Shown here piece after piece: positions 9,267 through 18,057 of a stretch of DNA of 64,000 nt. The notes beneath the pieces were generated by a model. That model saw only the letters and a list, made by a program, of their open reading frames with translations. It ran no database searches and was not told the origin of the DNA. Source of the DNA: Perspicuibacillus lycopersici (GTDB lineage Bacteria; Bacillota; Bacilli; Bacillales; Caldibacillaceae); assembly GCF_025660475.1 (NCBI RefSeq), contig NZ_JAOUSF010000005.1, forward strand, positions 265,795 to 329,794, given 5' to 3'. The translations under genes and the position numbers were made by a program. Each line of letters starts with the position of its first letter. Within the stretch, counting starts at the first letter, position 1.

Positions 9267-10100
9267 TTACACCCTAATTTTTTTATTTAATAAATAATGA
9301 CTCGTCCAAATCGAACTAACCAATACGATGAATGCTGTGATAATTTCTGCGATGATTAATTCGCCAGGATATAAATACTCGTTGAATACTAAATAATTTA
9401 GCAATATTGGTAAAATGAAGACAAGTACTGCTGCGGCTCCGTATAGGACTGCAAAAAGAATTCCCTTTAGGCGGAAGCTTCGTTCTAACAGAATCATCGT
9501 AAACACAACAGAAACTACGATCATCCCAAGACCATAATGAATAATAAATTCGGTAAACGAATATGGGAATACTAATCCGATGAAATCAAACGTTTGAATC
9601 ATTTCACGGGTTGTCATATCGAAACGAAACTCATCTGGGACGATCCATTTTAATAATTGTGCATCAACCTGGAATAGCACAAGCTGTATTGCAATCATTC
9701 CAAACGTGTATAGTAGAATTGTTGTTGCTTTTGCTGCAAATACAGAAATTCTATTTGTCGGTAACATCAATAATCGATAAATAAAGGTATTTTTACCTAA
9801 CCAATCACGATACCATATGAAAATCATATAGAATAGTAGAGAAACAGCAACAATTGCAATCGGTGCTAACAGCCAAAGAGAAGGTCCGATATGCGCAAAG
9901 GACATCATTCCATTTTCTTCGATAAATTGTTTGAGCGAAACATGATCCTCATACATTGATTTGTTCGCCAAATTTATGTAATTGGTTGATTCCACAATAA
10001 TACCGATTATTTGCGATAAAATCGTTATCCCAATTAACACTAAATATATTTTAAAAAAACGGTTAAATTCAAAATGAACTAGCTTACCAAAGCGCTTCAT
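9267..10100 (-). CDS. ABC-2 type permease
   Basis: This 277-residue protein has about six hydrophobic helices (near residues 18-38, 75-95, 115-140, 185-205, 215-235 and 245-265) and almost no other domain. Its start overlaps the ATPase stop by four bases, so the pair is translationally coupled. It is the membrane half of the GntR-regulated transporter; the substrate is unknown. Confidence 0.88.
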   Translation of the reverse strand: MKRFGKLVHFEFNRFFKIYLVLIGITILSQIIGIIVESTNYINLANKSMYEDHVSLKQFIEENGMMSFAHIGPSLWLLAPIAIVAVSLLFYMIFIWYRDWLGKNTFIYRLLMLPTNRISVFAAKATTILLYTFGMIAIQLVLFQVDAQLLKWIVPDEFRFDMTTREMIQTFDFIGLVFPYSFTEFIIHYGLGMIVVSVVFTMILLERSFRLKGILFAVLYGAAAVLVFILPILLNYLVFNEYLYPGELIIAEIITAFIVLVSSIWTSHYLLNKKIRV

Positions 10101-10786
10101 GAACGATACACCTCTCTCATTACGTCAATTACCGATTTTCCTTCTTTTTCTCGCATTTCTTCTGTATTAAATTCCTTTAGCACGACACCATTATCGAGTA
10201 GTACCACCTTATCCAATAAATGTTCAATATCATTTATTTCATGTGTGGTAATAATAACCCCGCGGTCTTCGATTAAATGACTAGTAAAAACTTCCGCGAT
10301 TTGTTCTCTGCTAAAAATATCAATACCAGAAAATGGTTCATCCATTAAAAGAAAATCAACATCAAGGGCAAGACCGAGTAATAAGTTTACCTTCGCTGTA
10401 TTCCCTTTCGATAAATCTGCAATTTTATCACTTTCCTTTAATCGGAAAAAGCTTAATAATTCATTGGCACGCTCTTGATTCCAGGAATCATAGAAATCAT
10501 CCATAAATTGCATTGCATCTTTAATTTTCATCGATGGAAGCATTGTGATTGCATCCGGAATAAAGGTGATTTTTTCAAAGCTACCTTTATGAAGCTTTTC
10601 CCCATTTATAAGAATTTCTCCTTTATTTATTGGGGTTAATGCCATAATTGCATTCATAATCGTCGTTTTTCCTACGCCATTAATCCCGATTAATGCAGTA
10701 ATTTTTCCTTTTTCAGCAGTAAAGCTAACGCCTTTTAATACTGGTTTTCTGCCAAATTTTTTATAAACATCCTTTACTTCTATCAT
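10097..10786 (-). CDS. ABC transporter ATP-binding protein, YhcG/YtrB type
   Basis: This 229-residue ATPase has Walker A GINGVGKT at residues 34-41, signature LSKGN, Walker B FLLMDEPFSGID and H-loop TTHEIND. The LSKGN signature and short length are typical of ATPases encoded beside GntR/YtrA-type repressors. Its start overlaps the repressor stop by four bases. It probably works with the permease at 9267 in a cell-envelope stress exporter. Confidence 0.92.
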   Translation of the reverse strand: MIEVKDVYKKFGRKPVLKGVSFTAEKGKITALIGINGVGKTTIMNAIMALTPINKGEILINGEKLHKGSFEKITFIPDAITMLPSMKIKDAMQFMDDFYDSWNQERANELLSFFRLKESDKIADLSKGNTAKVNLLLGLALDVDFLLMDEPFSGIDIFSREQIAEVFTSHLIEDRGVIITTHEINDIEHLLDKVVLLDNGVVLKEFNTEEMREKEGKSVIDVMREVYRS

Positions 10787-11166
10787 ACGTTCCCCTCCTC
10801 TTGGCTTTTTTGATATTTTTCAGTAACTAAATCAAGTACTTCCTCCAATGGAACTTGAATGGATTGGACCGAATAAATAAACGTTTCGACTGCTTCCATG
10901 ATCAATTCCTTGCGCACCCCTTTTAGTACGAGCTCATCCTTTGTGATTTTACTCGGTAAATTCCCCTCTGTGTAAATCAATCCTTGTTCCTCCATTTCTT
11001 TATACGCCCGTTGCGCCGTATTTGGATTAATCTTCAACTGATTTGCAAGTTCTCTTCTTGATGGAATTTCCTGACCAGGCTCCAACACCCCTTTTGCAAT
11101 TTGCTCTTTAAAATGGCGGATAACTTGCACATATACTGGGTCGCGATTATTAAATTTCACGTTCAT
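10783..11166 (-). CDS. GntR family repressor, YtrA/YhcF type
   Basis: This 127-residue protein has an N-terminal winged helix (PVYVQVIRHFKEQIAKG, then SRRELANQLKINPNTAQRAY) and a short helical C-terminal tail, the YtrA subfamily layout. It heads the operon and is followed with ATGA overlap by the ATPase. In Bacillus subtilis such proteins repress their own operon and respond to cell-wall antibiotics. Here a GTGTA/TACAC operator-like repeat lies on the promoter, consistent with autorepression. Confidence 0.9.
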   Translation of the reverse strand: MNVKFNNRDPVYVQVIRHFKEQIAKGVLEPGQEIPSRRELANQLKINPNTAQRAYKEMEEQGLIYTEGNLPSKITKDELVLKGVRKELIMEAVETFIYSVQSIQVPLEEVLDLVTEKYQKSQEEGNV

Positions 11167-11206
11167 GTACTCAACTCCTTACTGGTCGTTCGCTTGGGAT
11201 GAAGGG

Positions 11207-11238
11207 GTGTATTATATACTCCATACACTTTATGTAAA
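11207..11238 (-). promoter_or_regulatory. promoter with overlapping GntR-type operator
   Basis: On the minus strand a -35 TTTACA (11233-11238), a 16-base spacer and a -10 TATAAT (11211-11216) form a good SigA promoter upstream of the repressor gene. An inverted repeat GTGTA-N12-TACAC (11207-11228) covers the -10 and spacer. It resembles the AGTGTA...TACACT operator I recall for YtrA, so bound repressor would block polymerase. Confidence 0.7.
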
Positions 11239-11378
11239 AAGGATTTCTCATTTTTTTACGTGTACCGTATGAACCCCTTCATACACCAAAAACAAAAATG
11301 ACCCGGTATTACGTATTCTTTGCTAGACTGTATTAATGTGTTCATACACTTGACTTAAAAACATATGTATTAATCACG

Positions 11379-11402
11379 TAATACACTTCATGTAGTGTAT
11401 TA
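11379..11402. promoter_or_regulatory. perfect palindrome, second candidate GntR operator
   Basis: TAATACACT-N6-AGTGTATTA is a perfect 9-bp inverted repeat about 150 bases upstream of the promoter. It carries the same TACAC/GTGTA half-sites, and single half-sites also occur at about 11344 and 11409. It may be an auxiliary operator or serve a transcript leaving in the other direction. Confidence 0.5.
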
Positions 11403-11473
11403 TACGGGTAATACACATCGCCTGTCAATACGAAAAGCGGGAAATTGATAATATTTTTTTGCTTATTGGTGGA

Positions 11474-11630
11474 ATCAATGGGATTTATGTTAGAATTCTA
11501 GAGGATTTTTCTTTTGTTACCTTCTATCTAAAGGATTTGGGCTTGACTTTTTTTGCCCACTTTCCTTTTGACACCTTCCATCAATCGGATTTTCACCACA
11601 TTTTCTTGCCCACTTTCACTTTAATACCAT
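11474..11630 (-). repeat. three degenerate units of the 52-bp repeat family
   Basis: Blocks beginning ATCAATGGGATTT (11474), ATCTAAAGGATTT (11526) and ATCAATCGGATTT (11580) each end in a CTTT-rich stretch such as ACTTTCCTTTTGACACC. They recur at about 52-54 bases. They match the reverse complement of the units in the 28.2-28.7 kb array (AAAGGATTT ... ACTTTCCTTTAGAA). This is therefore an older, opposite-strand copy of the same repeat. Confidence 0.6.
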
Positions 11631-11680
11631 CTCATCCTAAGGTAATTAAAACTTATTCAAACGAAAACCTATATGGGAGC

Positions 11681-11704
11681 AAAAAAAAGAGGCTATTCAG
11701 CCTC
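11681..11704 (-). terminator. terminator overlapping the end of the HicB-like gene
   Basis: GAGGCT-GAAT-AGCCTC followed by eight U in the transcript. The TAG stop codon of the gene lies at the edge of the loop, so the last codons are part of the terminator stem. Confidence 0.85.
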
Positions 11705-11977
11705 ACGATAATCATCTGTATCAATTTGAATGTAAATCAACGAACTACCTTCACGTATTGTTAGTTTATCTGGAGCAGATGGCGGATGAAACGCAGTGTT
11801 TTCCTCCTCATTTAATGCTAGCATTGTTCCGAGCACATCTTTCGCCATTTCATAAGCCTCTGCAAAGCTCCTACCATCTGTAAAAACATTCTCTAAGTCT
11901 GGAAAGCTAACAGCATATCCTTTATAATTTTCCTCATTGATAGGCTCAAAGATGCTATAGTAACTGTAAATTGCCAT
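11693..11977 (-). CDS. HicB-like antitoxin-fold protein, orphan
   Basis: This 94-residue protein has the HicB core pattern: an FEP strand, GYAVSFPDLENVFTDGRSF, EAYEMAKDVLG and a C-terminal beta segment. It lacks a C-terminal DNA-binding domain. No HicA-like gene (about 60 residues with a central histidine) is adjacent, so it is an orphan or acts elsewhere. AGAAGGAG precedes the ATG. The gene ends inside its own terminator. Confidence 0.75.
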   Translation of the reverse strand: MAIYSYYSIFEPINEENYKGYAVSFPDLENVFTDGRSFAEAYEMAKDVLGTMLALNEEENTAFHPPSAPDKLTIREGSSLIYIQIDTDDYREAE

Positions 11978-12013
11978 TTCATGAATCTCCTTCTCTTTAG
12001 TAGTAACGAAAGT

Positions 12014-12994
12014 TTATTGTTCTGTTTTCGGTGTACCTTTGTACTCTCGTTTCGAAAATAGCTTTCGCTTAATATGTAAATAATTCTCGATTTCGCGGAT
12101 TAAATAATACAAATTTGCACGTGTTTCAAATTCCTCTCTCGTTGTCGGCAATTCGGTCTCGCGCATTAATTCCCAGCATTCCTCCAACTTTTGAAAGGAT
12201 AGCTCTGTTGTATCCCCTGAGTGGACATGGTTGCTTAAGAATTCTAAAAAGTCAGCGAAAATTTCCCGTTGTTTTAAATGCAAGCTTAAAGAAGACACAA
12301 TCGGCAGCATTCGTTTTAATAATTCGAGCTGATCCTCGCGCATTTCCAAGTAAAAGAAATCCTTCACTTGTTTTTTCAATAAATGATTTTCCATTTCATT
12401 CATCGCGATACTTTTCGCTTGGTTAATCCAATCTTCTGCTTCTAATATTTCTTTTCCATCCCAATTTTGTTTGCTATCTCGTAAATAGGCAGCAAGTTCA
12501 TATAGAATGACCTGAAAACTATTTTCAATTTTTGCTTTAAAATTCTCGATATCATCTTTTGCACTCGGCATATAGCTATTCACTAATATCGCAATACTAA
12601 TCCCAATGACTATAACGAAAAATTCATTAAGAAAGACCTCTACATTGGCATGTTTTACTGTATAAATATGGAGCACCACTACCATACTCGTGACAAAACC
12701 ACCTTGGATTTTCGCTTTTACGAGCAATGGAACAAATAATAAAATAAAGATAGAAAATACAAGGGGATTATAGCCAAAAATTTCAAAGACAATCCCACTG
12801 AGCACCAACGACAGAAGGCAGGCAAAAAATTTCTTTAATATCGTATCGAGAGATTTCTTCCTTGTTTTTTCGATACACATGATCACAATGATAGCAGCAA
12901 AGGTTGCAAACTCTAAATGAAATAAACTTGCAATCCAAATCGCAAGCCCTGCGCCAACAGCGGTTTTAATTGTTCGATAACCCATGCCAATCAT
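12014..12994 (-). CDS. aromatic acid exporter family protein (YgaE/YqjA-like)
   Basis: I take the ATG at 12994 because GAGGAAAG lies 5-12 bases upstream; the GTG at 13009 would place that site inside the gene. The protein is about 326 residues. It has four to six N-terminal membrane helices (residues 5-145) with the family pattern GYRTIKTAVGAGLAIWIA and a helical cytoplasmic C-terminal half. The family is named for aromatic acid export, but the substrate here is not shown by context. Confidence 0.8.
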   Translation of the reverse strand: MIGMGYRTIKTAVGAGLAIWIASLFHLEFATFAAIIVIMCIEKTRKKSLDTILKKFFACLLSLVLSGIVFEIFGYNPLVFSIFILLFVPLLVKAKIQGGFVTSMVVVLHIYTVKHANVEVFLNEFFVIVIGISIAILVNSYMPSAKDDIENFKAKIENSFQVILYELAAYLRDSKQNWDGKEILEAEDWINQAKSIAMNEMENHLLKKQVKDFFYLEMREDQLELLKRMLPIVSSLSLHLKQREIFADFLEFLSNHVHSGDTTELSFQKLEECWELMRETELPTTREEFETRANLYYLIREIENYLHIKRKLFSKREYKGTPKTEQ

Positions 12995-13147
12995 ACGCTC
13001 TTTCCTCACCTTTTGAAATGTTTGGAAAACCTATTTTCGTTTATTGTTCCAATACCATATGATTTCCATTTTATTATATATGAAACAAAGGTAAAATGCG
13101 TACAGAAAATGATATTCTGCATAACTACAAAATTACTTTTACAGAAC

Positions 13148-13180
13148 ATAAAAAAATCAGAGCATGTTTCTCTCTGATTT
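13148..13180 (-). terminator. terminator of the 28-residue membrane protein gene
   Basis: AAATCAGAG with its complement and a U-rich tail on the minus strand, 40 bases after the small gene's stop. Confidence 0.7.
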
Positions 13181-13218
13181 CTTTCCATTCACTATTTTTC
13201 ACTTGTCAGTTTATTCGA

Positions 13219-13305
13219 CTACATGACTAAGTCTGTTACCATAAAGGCAATGTACAATAGGGTAATTGTAATAATCGATAATAAAAAAACTTTAAACTTC
13301 TCCAT
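13219..13305 (-). CDS. 28-residue single-pass membrane protein
   Basis: An ATG at 13305 preceded by AAGGGGAG opens a 28-codon frame. It has a short basic start (MEKFK), one hydrophobic helix (VFLLSIITITLLYIAFMV) and a TDLVM tail. A proper terminator follows, so this looks like an independent transcription unit. I do not recognise the family. Confidence 0.65.
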   Translation of the reverse strand: MEKFKVFLLSIITITLLYIAFMVTDLVM

Positions 13306-13409
13306 ATACTCGCTCCCCTTAATTCCCTCACCCATTTAAGTAAAATGCTTTTCCTTTCCTAATATTTTAACATAAATTTGTTATCTGAAAATAGAACAAT
13401 CTTGCTACC

Positions 13410-13844
13410 TTATTCTTGTATCACAATCGATTCAATCAGCCCATCAAAATCATAAAATAACGGAGAAAATTTCTTTCGATTGAATTGGGTGTACGAGTCA
13501 ATGATAATTTTTGAATCAGTGGATTGTTTGTTTACGATTGCATTACTGCCAACGATATAATTTGAAAATGTATCACGAAAAATAATCGCAGCCTCTTGAA
13601 TATTTTTACTTTCATCCTCTTTCAATTCGATGCGGTAATGTAGTTGACTGTATTCACTAGTAGATGGTTCTATCATATATTGCATATCGACTAGCTCTAA
13701 TCCTTTTGGAAGTTGAATTGCTTCATATGCTGTGTTGGATGGATACATAAGATTTATTGGCATCGGTAACAAGGATAGCTGTACGGCAATAATGGCTTGG
13801 AGAAAAAGACTTATAATAACCACATCCCTTCTGATTATGTACAA
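13410..13844 (-). CDS. uncharacterised membrane-anchored protein
   Basis: This frame opens after two stop codons and has no ATG near its 5' end. TTG at 13844 or GTG at 13823 (AGAAGG just upstream but too close) are the candidates. Up to 144 residues are encoded: an N-terminal hydrophobic segment (VVIISLFLQAIIAVQLSLL) and then a mixed alpha/beta domain of about 115 residues. Lack of a good ribosome site suggests either an unusual start or decay. No family was recognised. Confidence 0.5.
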   Translation of the reverse strand: MYIIRRDVVIISLFLQAIIAVQLSLLPMPINLMYPSNTAYEAIQLPKGLELVDMQYMIEPSTSEYSQLHYRIELKEDESKNIQEAAIIFRDTFSNYIVGSNAIVNKQSTDSKIIIDSYTQFNRKKFSPLFYDFDGLIESIVIQE

Positions 13845-13871
13845 AACACGGGTTTATTAATTGTTAAGTAC

Positions 13872-14130
13872 CCATTATTTGAAGGGATAAACTTGTTCAA
13901 AGTGGATTATAAAATTTCTTTTAATAAAGAAGTGAAAAATCGTGTTTGTAATGTATGATGGCTAGGAAAACCAATGGCAGGTGAGTTTCGAACAAGCTAG
14001 GAAAGTATGGTGGTTGGCTTTTTCGTCGAAGGATGCGCTACAACTATTAGAAACGACGACTAAAAAAAGAGAATTGCTTGCATGTATAATGGAAGAGGAA
14101 CATCCCTTCTTCCTTTCCTTTAAAAGATGA
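13872..14130 (+). pseudogene. possible degraded coding region
   Basis: Behind GAAGGGATAAAC, a TTG-started frame encodes FKVDYKISFNKEVKNRVCNV and then hits TGA. A second frame from about 13981 to 14130 encodes about 49 residues with protein-like composition (EQARKVWWLAFSSKDALQLL and more) but has no ribosome site. Together they may be fragments of one gene broken by frameshift. This is weak evidence. Confidence 0.2.
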
Positions 14131-14171
14131 AAACAAAAAGGCAAGCGAAGATGCTATCACTTCCTTGCCTT
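14131..14171 (-). terminator. terminator of the YcnI-like gene
   Basis: AAGGCAAG...CTTGCCTT with an inner GAAG/CTTC stem and a U-rich tail on the minus strand, downstream of the copper genes. Confidence 0.75.
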
Positions 14172-14187
14172 GATAATACACTCTACA

Positions 14188-14814
14188 TTATTTTCTTTTC
14201 TTCAATGCTAATCCTAATGCAACCAAGCCCAATACTAATGCTGCTATTGAAAGATATAAAGAAAGATTGCTTGTACTGTTGCTATCCTCATCGCTATTAT
14301 CAGAAGTTGTGCTAGCGGTATCTCCATGATCATGACTGTCTGTTACAGTTGCTTCGTTTACTACTGTAACGGAAGCTGGTGTTTCAGCATCAGGCGCGCC
14401 AACCCATTCGACAACCGAACCATCCTGATAGGTTTGATATGCCTTCCACACGATTTGTTCGGCATCGTCACTAACTTTTCCTTGCATTTTAAACTCAGCA
14501 AACTCTGTTGGTGCTAAGCCTTGCTCGTCCGCTGTCCATGTTACACTCGTAATTTTCCCTGTATCATCTTTTTCCATTGTATATGTCCAGCCTGGCTTTG
14601 GCTCAAAGCGAGTGATGTTTACTGCATCATCGAACTTCACTTGTACTTTTGTCGTTGGAACTGTTTCGTTTTCTGATGGTACGCGAACAGTAAATACTTC
14701 ATATTTTCCTTGAGAGGTTTCTGTTGGCTGCACCGTAACATGTGCACTTGCAACACTAGTGAATAGTGCAAAGGCCGCAACAAATGTAACTACTACTGTA
14801 ACTATTTTTTTCAT
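14188..14814 (-). CDS. ycnI: YcnI-like copper-binding membrane protein (DUF1775)
   Basis: This 208-residue protein has a signal peptide cleaved before H25, giving a mature N-terminal histidine (AHVTVQP). A DUF1775 beta domain follows (to about residue 150) with conserved tryptophans in PGWTY, VTWTA and VEWVG. Then come a histidine/serine/aspartate-rich linker and a C-terminal membrane helix ending in KKRK. In B. subtilis YcnI the N-terminal histidine binds copper. It lies directly downstream of the YcnJ-like gene, matching the known ycnJ/ycnI neighbourhood. Confidence 0.9.
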   Translation of the reverse strand: MKKIVTVVVTFVAAFALFTSVASAHVTVQPTETSQGKYEVFTVRVPSENETVPTTKVQVKFDDAVNITRFEPKPGWTYTMEKDDTGKITSVTWTADEQGLAPTEFAEFKMQGKVSDDAEQIVWKAYQTYQDGSVVEWVGAPDAETPASVTVVNEATVTDSHDHGDTASTTSDNSDEDSNSTSNLSLYLSIAALVLGLVALGLALKKRK

Positions 14815-14930
14815 CTTAAGAAATTCTCCTATCTATTTTTCTTTTTTACTATTTTCCTTTGTTATTTCATTAAATTATAAAAGAAAGCTGTATTCATAAG
14901 GTTTGATTCCGGCAGTTCTTTCAATATTCT

Positions 14931-16508
14931 TTAATACACAACAAAATCCTCATGGTACACATATTCATTATCCTCTGAATCTAAAATGCGTACCTCTGCT
15001 GTCCATTTTCCTGCAAATGGCAAATATTGTCCATCTATCATATATTCTACATGCTTTGCAGGTGCCCTCTCTTCAAATGGCACTTGAATTGGTGCAATAT
15101 CTGGATTGTTTACAAAGGTTAAATTCAATGCGATTCGTTTAATCTCGATACCTTCCGCCTTTGCATCAGCAACTACCATAAAATGATTATTTCCTGGTAT
15201 TTTTGGTAGAATCGAGGTTGTAAATTCGATTGCTTCATCTTGTTCAGACCATGCTAGTGGTTCGTTTTGTGGGACTGGACTGTAATGAGTAAAGACACCG
15301 ACAATCCCAGTAATAATAATCATAAAACTAAAATCAATTGCTAACATCGTGCCAATGGAGGATTCCTTTTTCTTTTTCATGAAATAACGCAATATCCCAC
15401 CAGCAATTATAACAAATAACACGATTGCTACTTTGCAAATAAGCATAATTCCCCAATCGGTATATAGCAAGTAATCTAGTTTCGGTAAAAAAAGATACGT
15501 GCTAGAAATACCGGTGACGATTAATAAAAGGATAGCAATTAAAGCAATATCAGAAAACAATGGTAGCATTTCCTTTACATGCTCTCTCTGTTTTCTCCAA
15601 AAATAAACCATATAAAACAATCCACCAGCCCAAATCGCAGCAGCTAGTAAATGAAATAGATCAATAGCAATCGTAACTATTGGAGGTTCAAATGCATTTG
15701 CATGTCCATTAATGCTTTCCATCGCTATTAGGAGAAAGACCCATAGTACATCGATCCACTTTTTGCGATGTAAAAGTAGAAAACCTACGATCACGAGGAG
15801 GAAAGAAACTATCCAAGTAATTCCAATCGTAGTATTGGATAAAATCGACCAGATTTCCACTAGACTCCAGCTATTTACAAGGTTCGTAAGCTGGAAGAAT
15901 CCCATCAAAATAACGGAGAGCAACAATAGTATTTGTAAAATATGGACTACTTTCCGTGCATTTTTTTTAATTACTTCGTTTTCGTTTTTCTTTATCGTTC
16001 CCCATAAAATCCACCCTGTGGTTAGAAGTAATAGGAGGAAATAAAAAATGCTTATTGTGGAGCTAATAATCGTTTTTGTCCCTGTTTCTTGATTCCCAGA
16101 ATCTAATGGATTCATCTGTGTTGTTTGGCTAATTGCTTCCCCGATGGAAAACACATAAGAACCATCGACGGGATGACCGTCTGCAGATAATATTTTATAG
16201 GATACGGTATACGTTCCGTCCGGAAGTTCTGGTAGCCTTTGTATTAAAGATTTTTGGTCGAGACTCATCTCCGTTGCACTTGTGCTTACCCGTTCCCCTT
16301 TTGCGTCAAACAGTTTAATAGAATATAGTTCTTTTTCTAGTCGTTCATTAAATGTTAACGTGATTTCCTTTGGGGATGTTTCTAATTGACTGTCCTGTGC
16401 AGGGCTTGTGTTTTCAAGGAGCGCATGTGCATATGCCTGATGTGGGATCAGGAGAATAAAAAGGATAGAAACAAAAATGAAAAGCTTTCTATTTATATGT
16501 TTCTTCAT
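14931..16508 (-). CDS. ycnJ: YcnJ-like copper uptake/resistance protein (CopC-CopD fusion)
   Basis: This 525-residue protein has a signal peptide ending YAHA, then a CopC domain (residues 27-125: HALLENTSPAQDSQL, TFNERLE, DGHPVDGSYVF). About eight membrane helices follow (150-400, CopD-like) and then an extracytoplasmic C-terminal domain of about 110 residues. This fusion is the YcnJ copper transporter of Bacillales. The YcnI-like gene follows 116 bases later. No copper repressor gene (YcnK or CsoR) is in the window, so regulation is not evident. Confidence 0.9.
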   Translation of the reverse strand: MKKHINRKLFIFVSILFILLIPHQAYAHALLENTSPAQDSQLETSPKEITLTFNERLEKELYSIKLFDAKGERVSTSATEMSLDQKSLIQRLPELPDGTYTVSYKILSADGHPVDGSYVFSIGEAISQTTQMNPLDSGNQETGTKTIISSTISIFYFLLLLLTTGWILWGTIKKNENEVIKKNARKVVHILQILLLLSVILMGFFQLTNLVNSWSLVEIWSILSNTTIGITWIVSFLLVIVGFLLLHRKKWIDVLWVFLLIAMESINGHANAFEPPIVTIAIDLFHLLAAAIWAGGLFYMVYFWRKQREHVKEMLPLFSDIALIAILLLIVTGISSTYLFLPKLDYLLYTDWGIMLICKVAIVLFVIIAGGILRYFMKKKKESSIGTMLAIDFSFMIIITGIVGVFTHYSPVPQNEPLAWSEQDEAIEFTTSILPKIPGNNHFMVVADAKAEGIEIKRIALNLTFVNNPDIAPIQVPFEERAPAKHVEYMIDGQYLPFAGKWTAEVRILDSEDNEYVYHEDFVVY

Positions 16509-16586
16509 ATTTCAGACAACTCTTTTCCGCTCATGCAGATATTTTTTCCATGTCCAAATTCTACCACTGCACAGCTGAAAAATACA

Positions 16587-16625
16587 AGAGGCCAGACCTC
16601 AAATTTATTAAGAAGTCTGACCTCT
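16587..16625 (-). terminator. terminator of the aldo-keto reductase gene
   Basis: An 11-bp stem (AGAGGTCAGAC with GTCTGGCCTCT, one wobble pair) immediately follows the stop codon on the minus strand. Confidence 0.7.
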
Positions 16626-16629
16626 AGAA

Positions 16630-17616
<987 letters not shown>

Positions 17617-18057
17617 CCTACTTCACTCGCTTCCTTTTTATTAATATTACCTTTACCATTCATTTCTTTGAAGTAAAATGCTACATATTCGGAACATGCT
17701 GTATGTATTTTAAAATCTGCATTCTTATGATTACTTCTAATTGTACTGCTTCATGTAAACGAATCCAAATAATATGAACAATGCTTCTCACAAAAAAACG
17801 ATCACTATTCATACGAGAAGATGATATGTAAAAAAACGGAAACTTATACTTCTATCAAAGGAAAAAAATTTATTAAAAACTAGCAATATCGCATTTTCAT
17901 CCGTAAACTTTTCCAATGCCAGTAGAAATTATCTCGGGAAATGGCATTCCGAAGCATTTTCGGCTACCATTTTGAAATTTTAGCGATTAGACAAAACGAA
18001 ATATTCCGATAGTATTAGTATTAAATTCTATAAACCTAGTAGAAAGGTGTTGTTTTT
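17617..18057. other. gene-free region between divergent genes
   Basis: No gene was seen on either strand. It must hold the promoters of the reductase (leftward) and the SEC-C gene (rightward). An AATGCC/GGCATT inverted repeat at about 17915-17947 is the only structure noted, and AGAAAGGTG at about 18041-18049 is the ribosome site of the SEC-C gene. Confidence 0.5.

Noticed and set aside
11693..11977. Complete HicAB toxin-antitoxin module
   Set aside because: No HicA-like ORF was found on either side of the HicB-like gene.
13006..13188. 60-codon minus-strand ORF
   Set aside because: No ribosome site; it starts within the terminator of the small membrane protein gene, and its composition is not protein-like.
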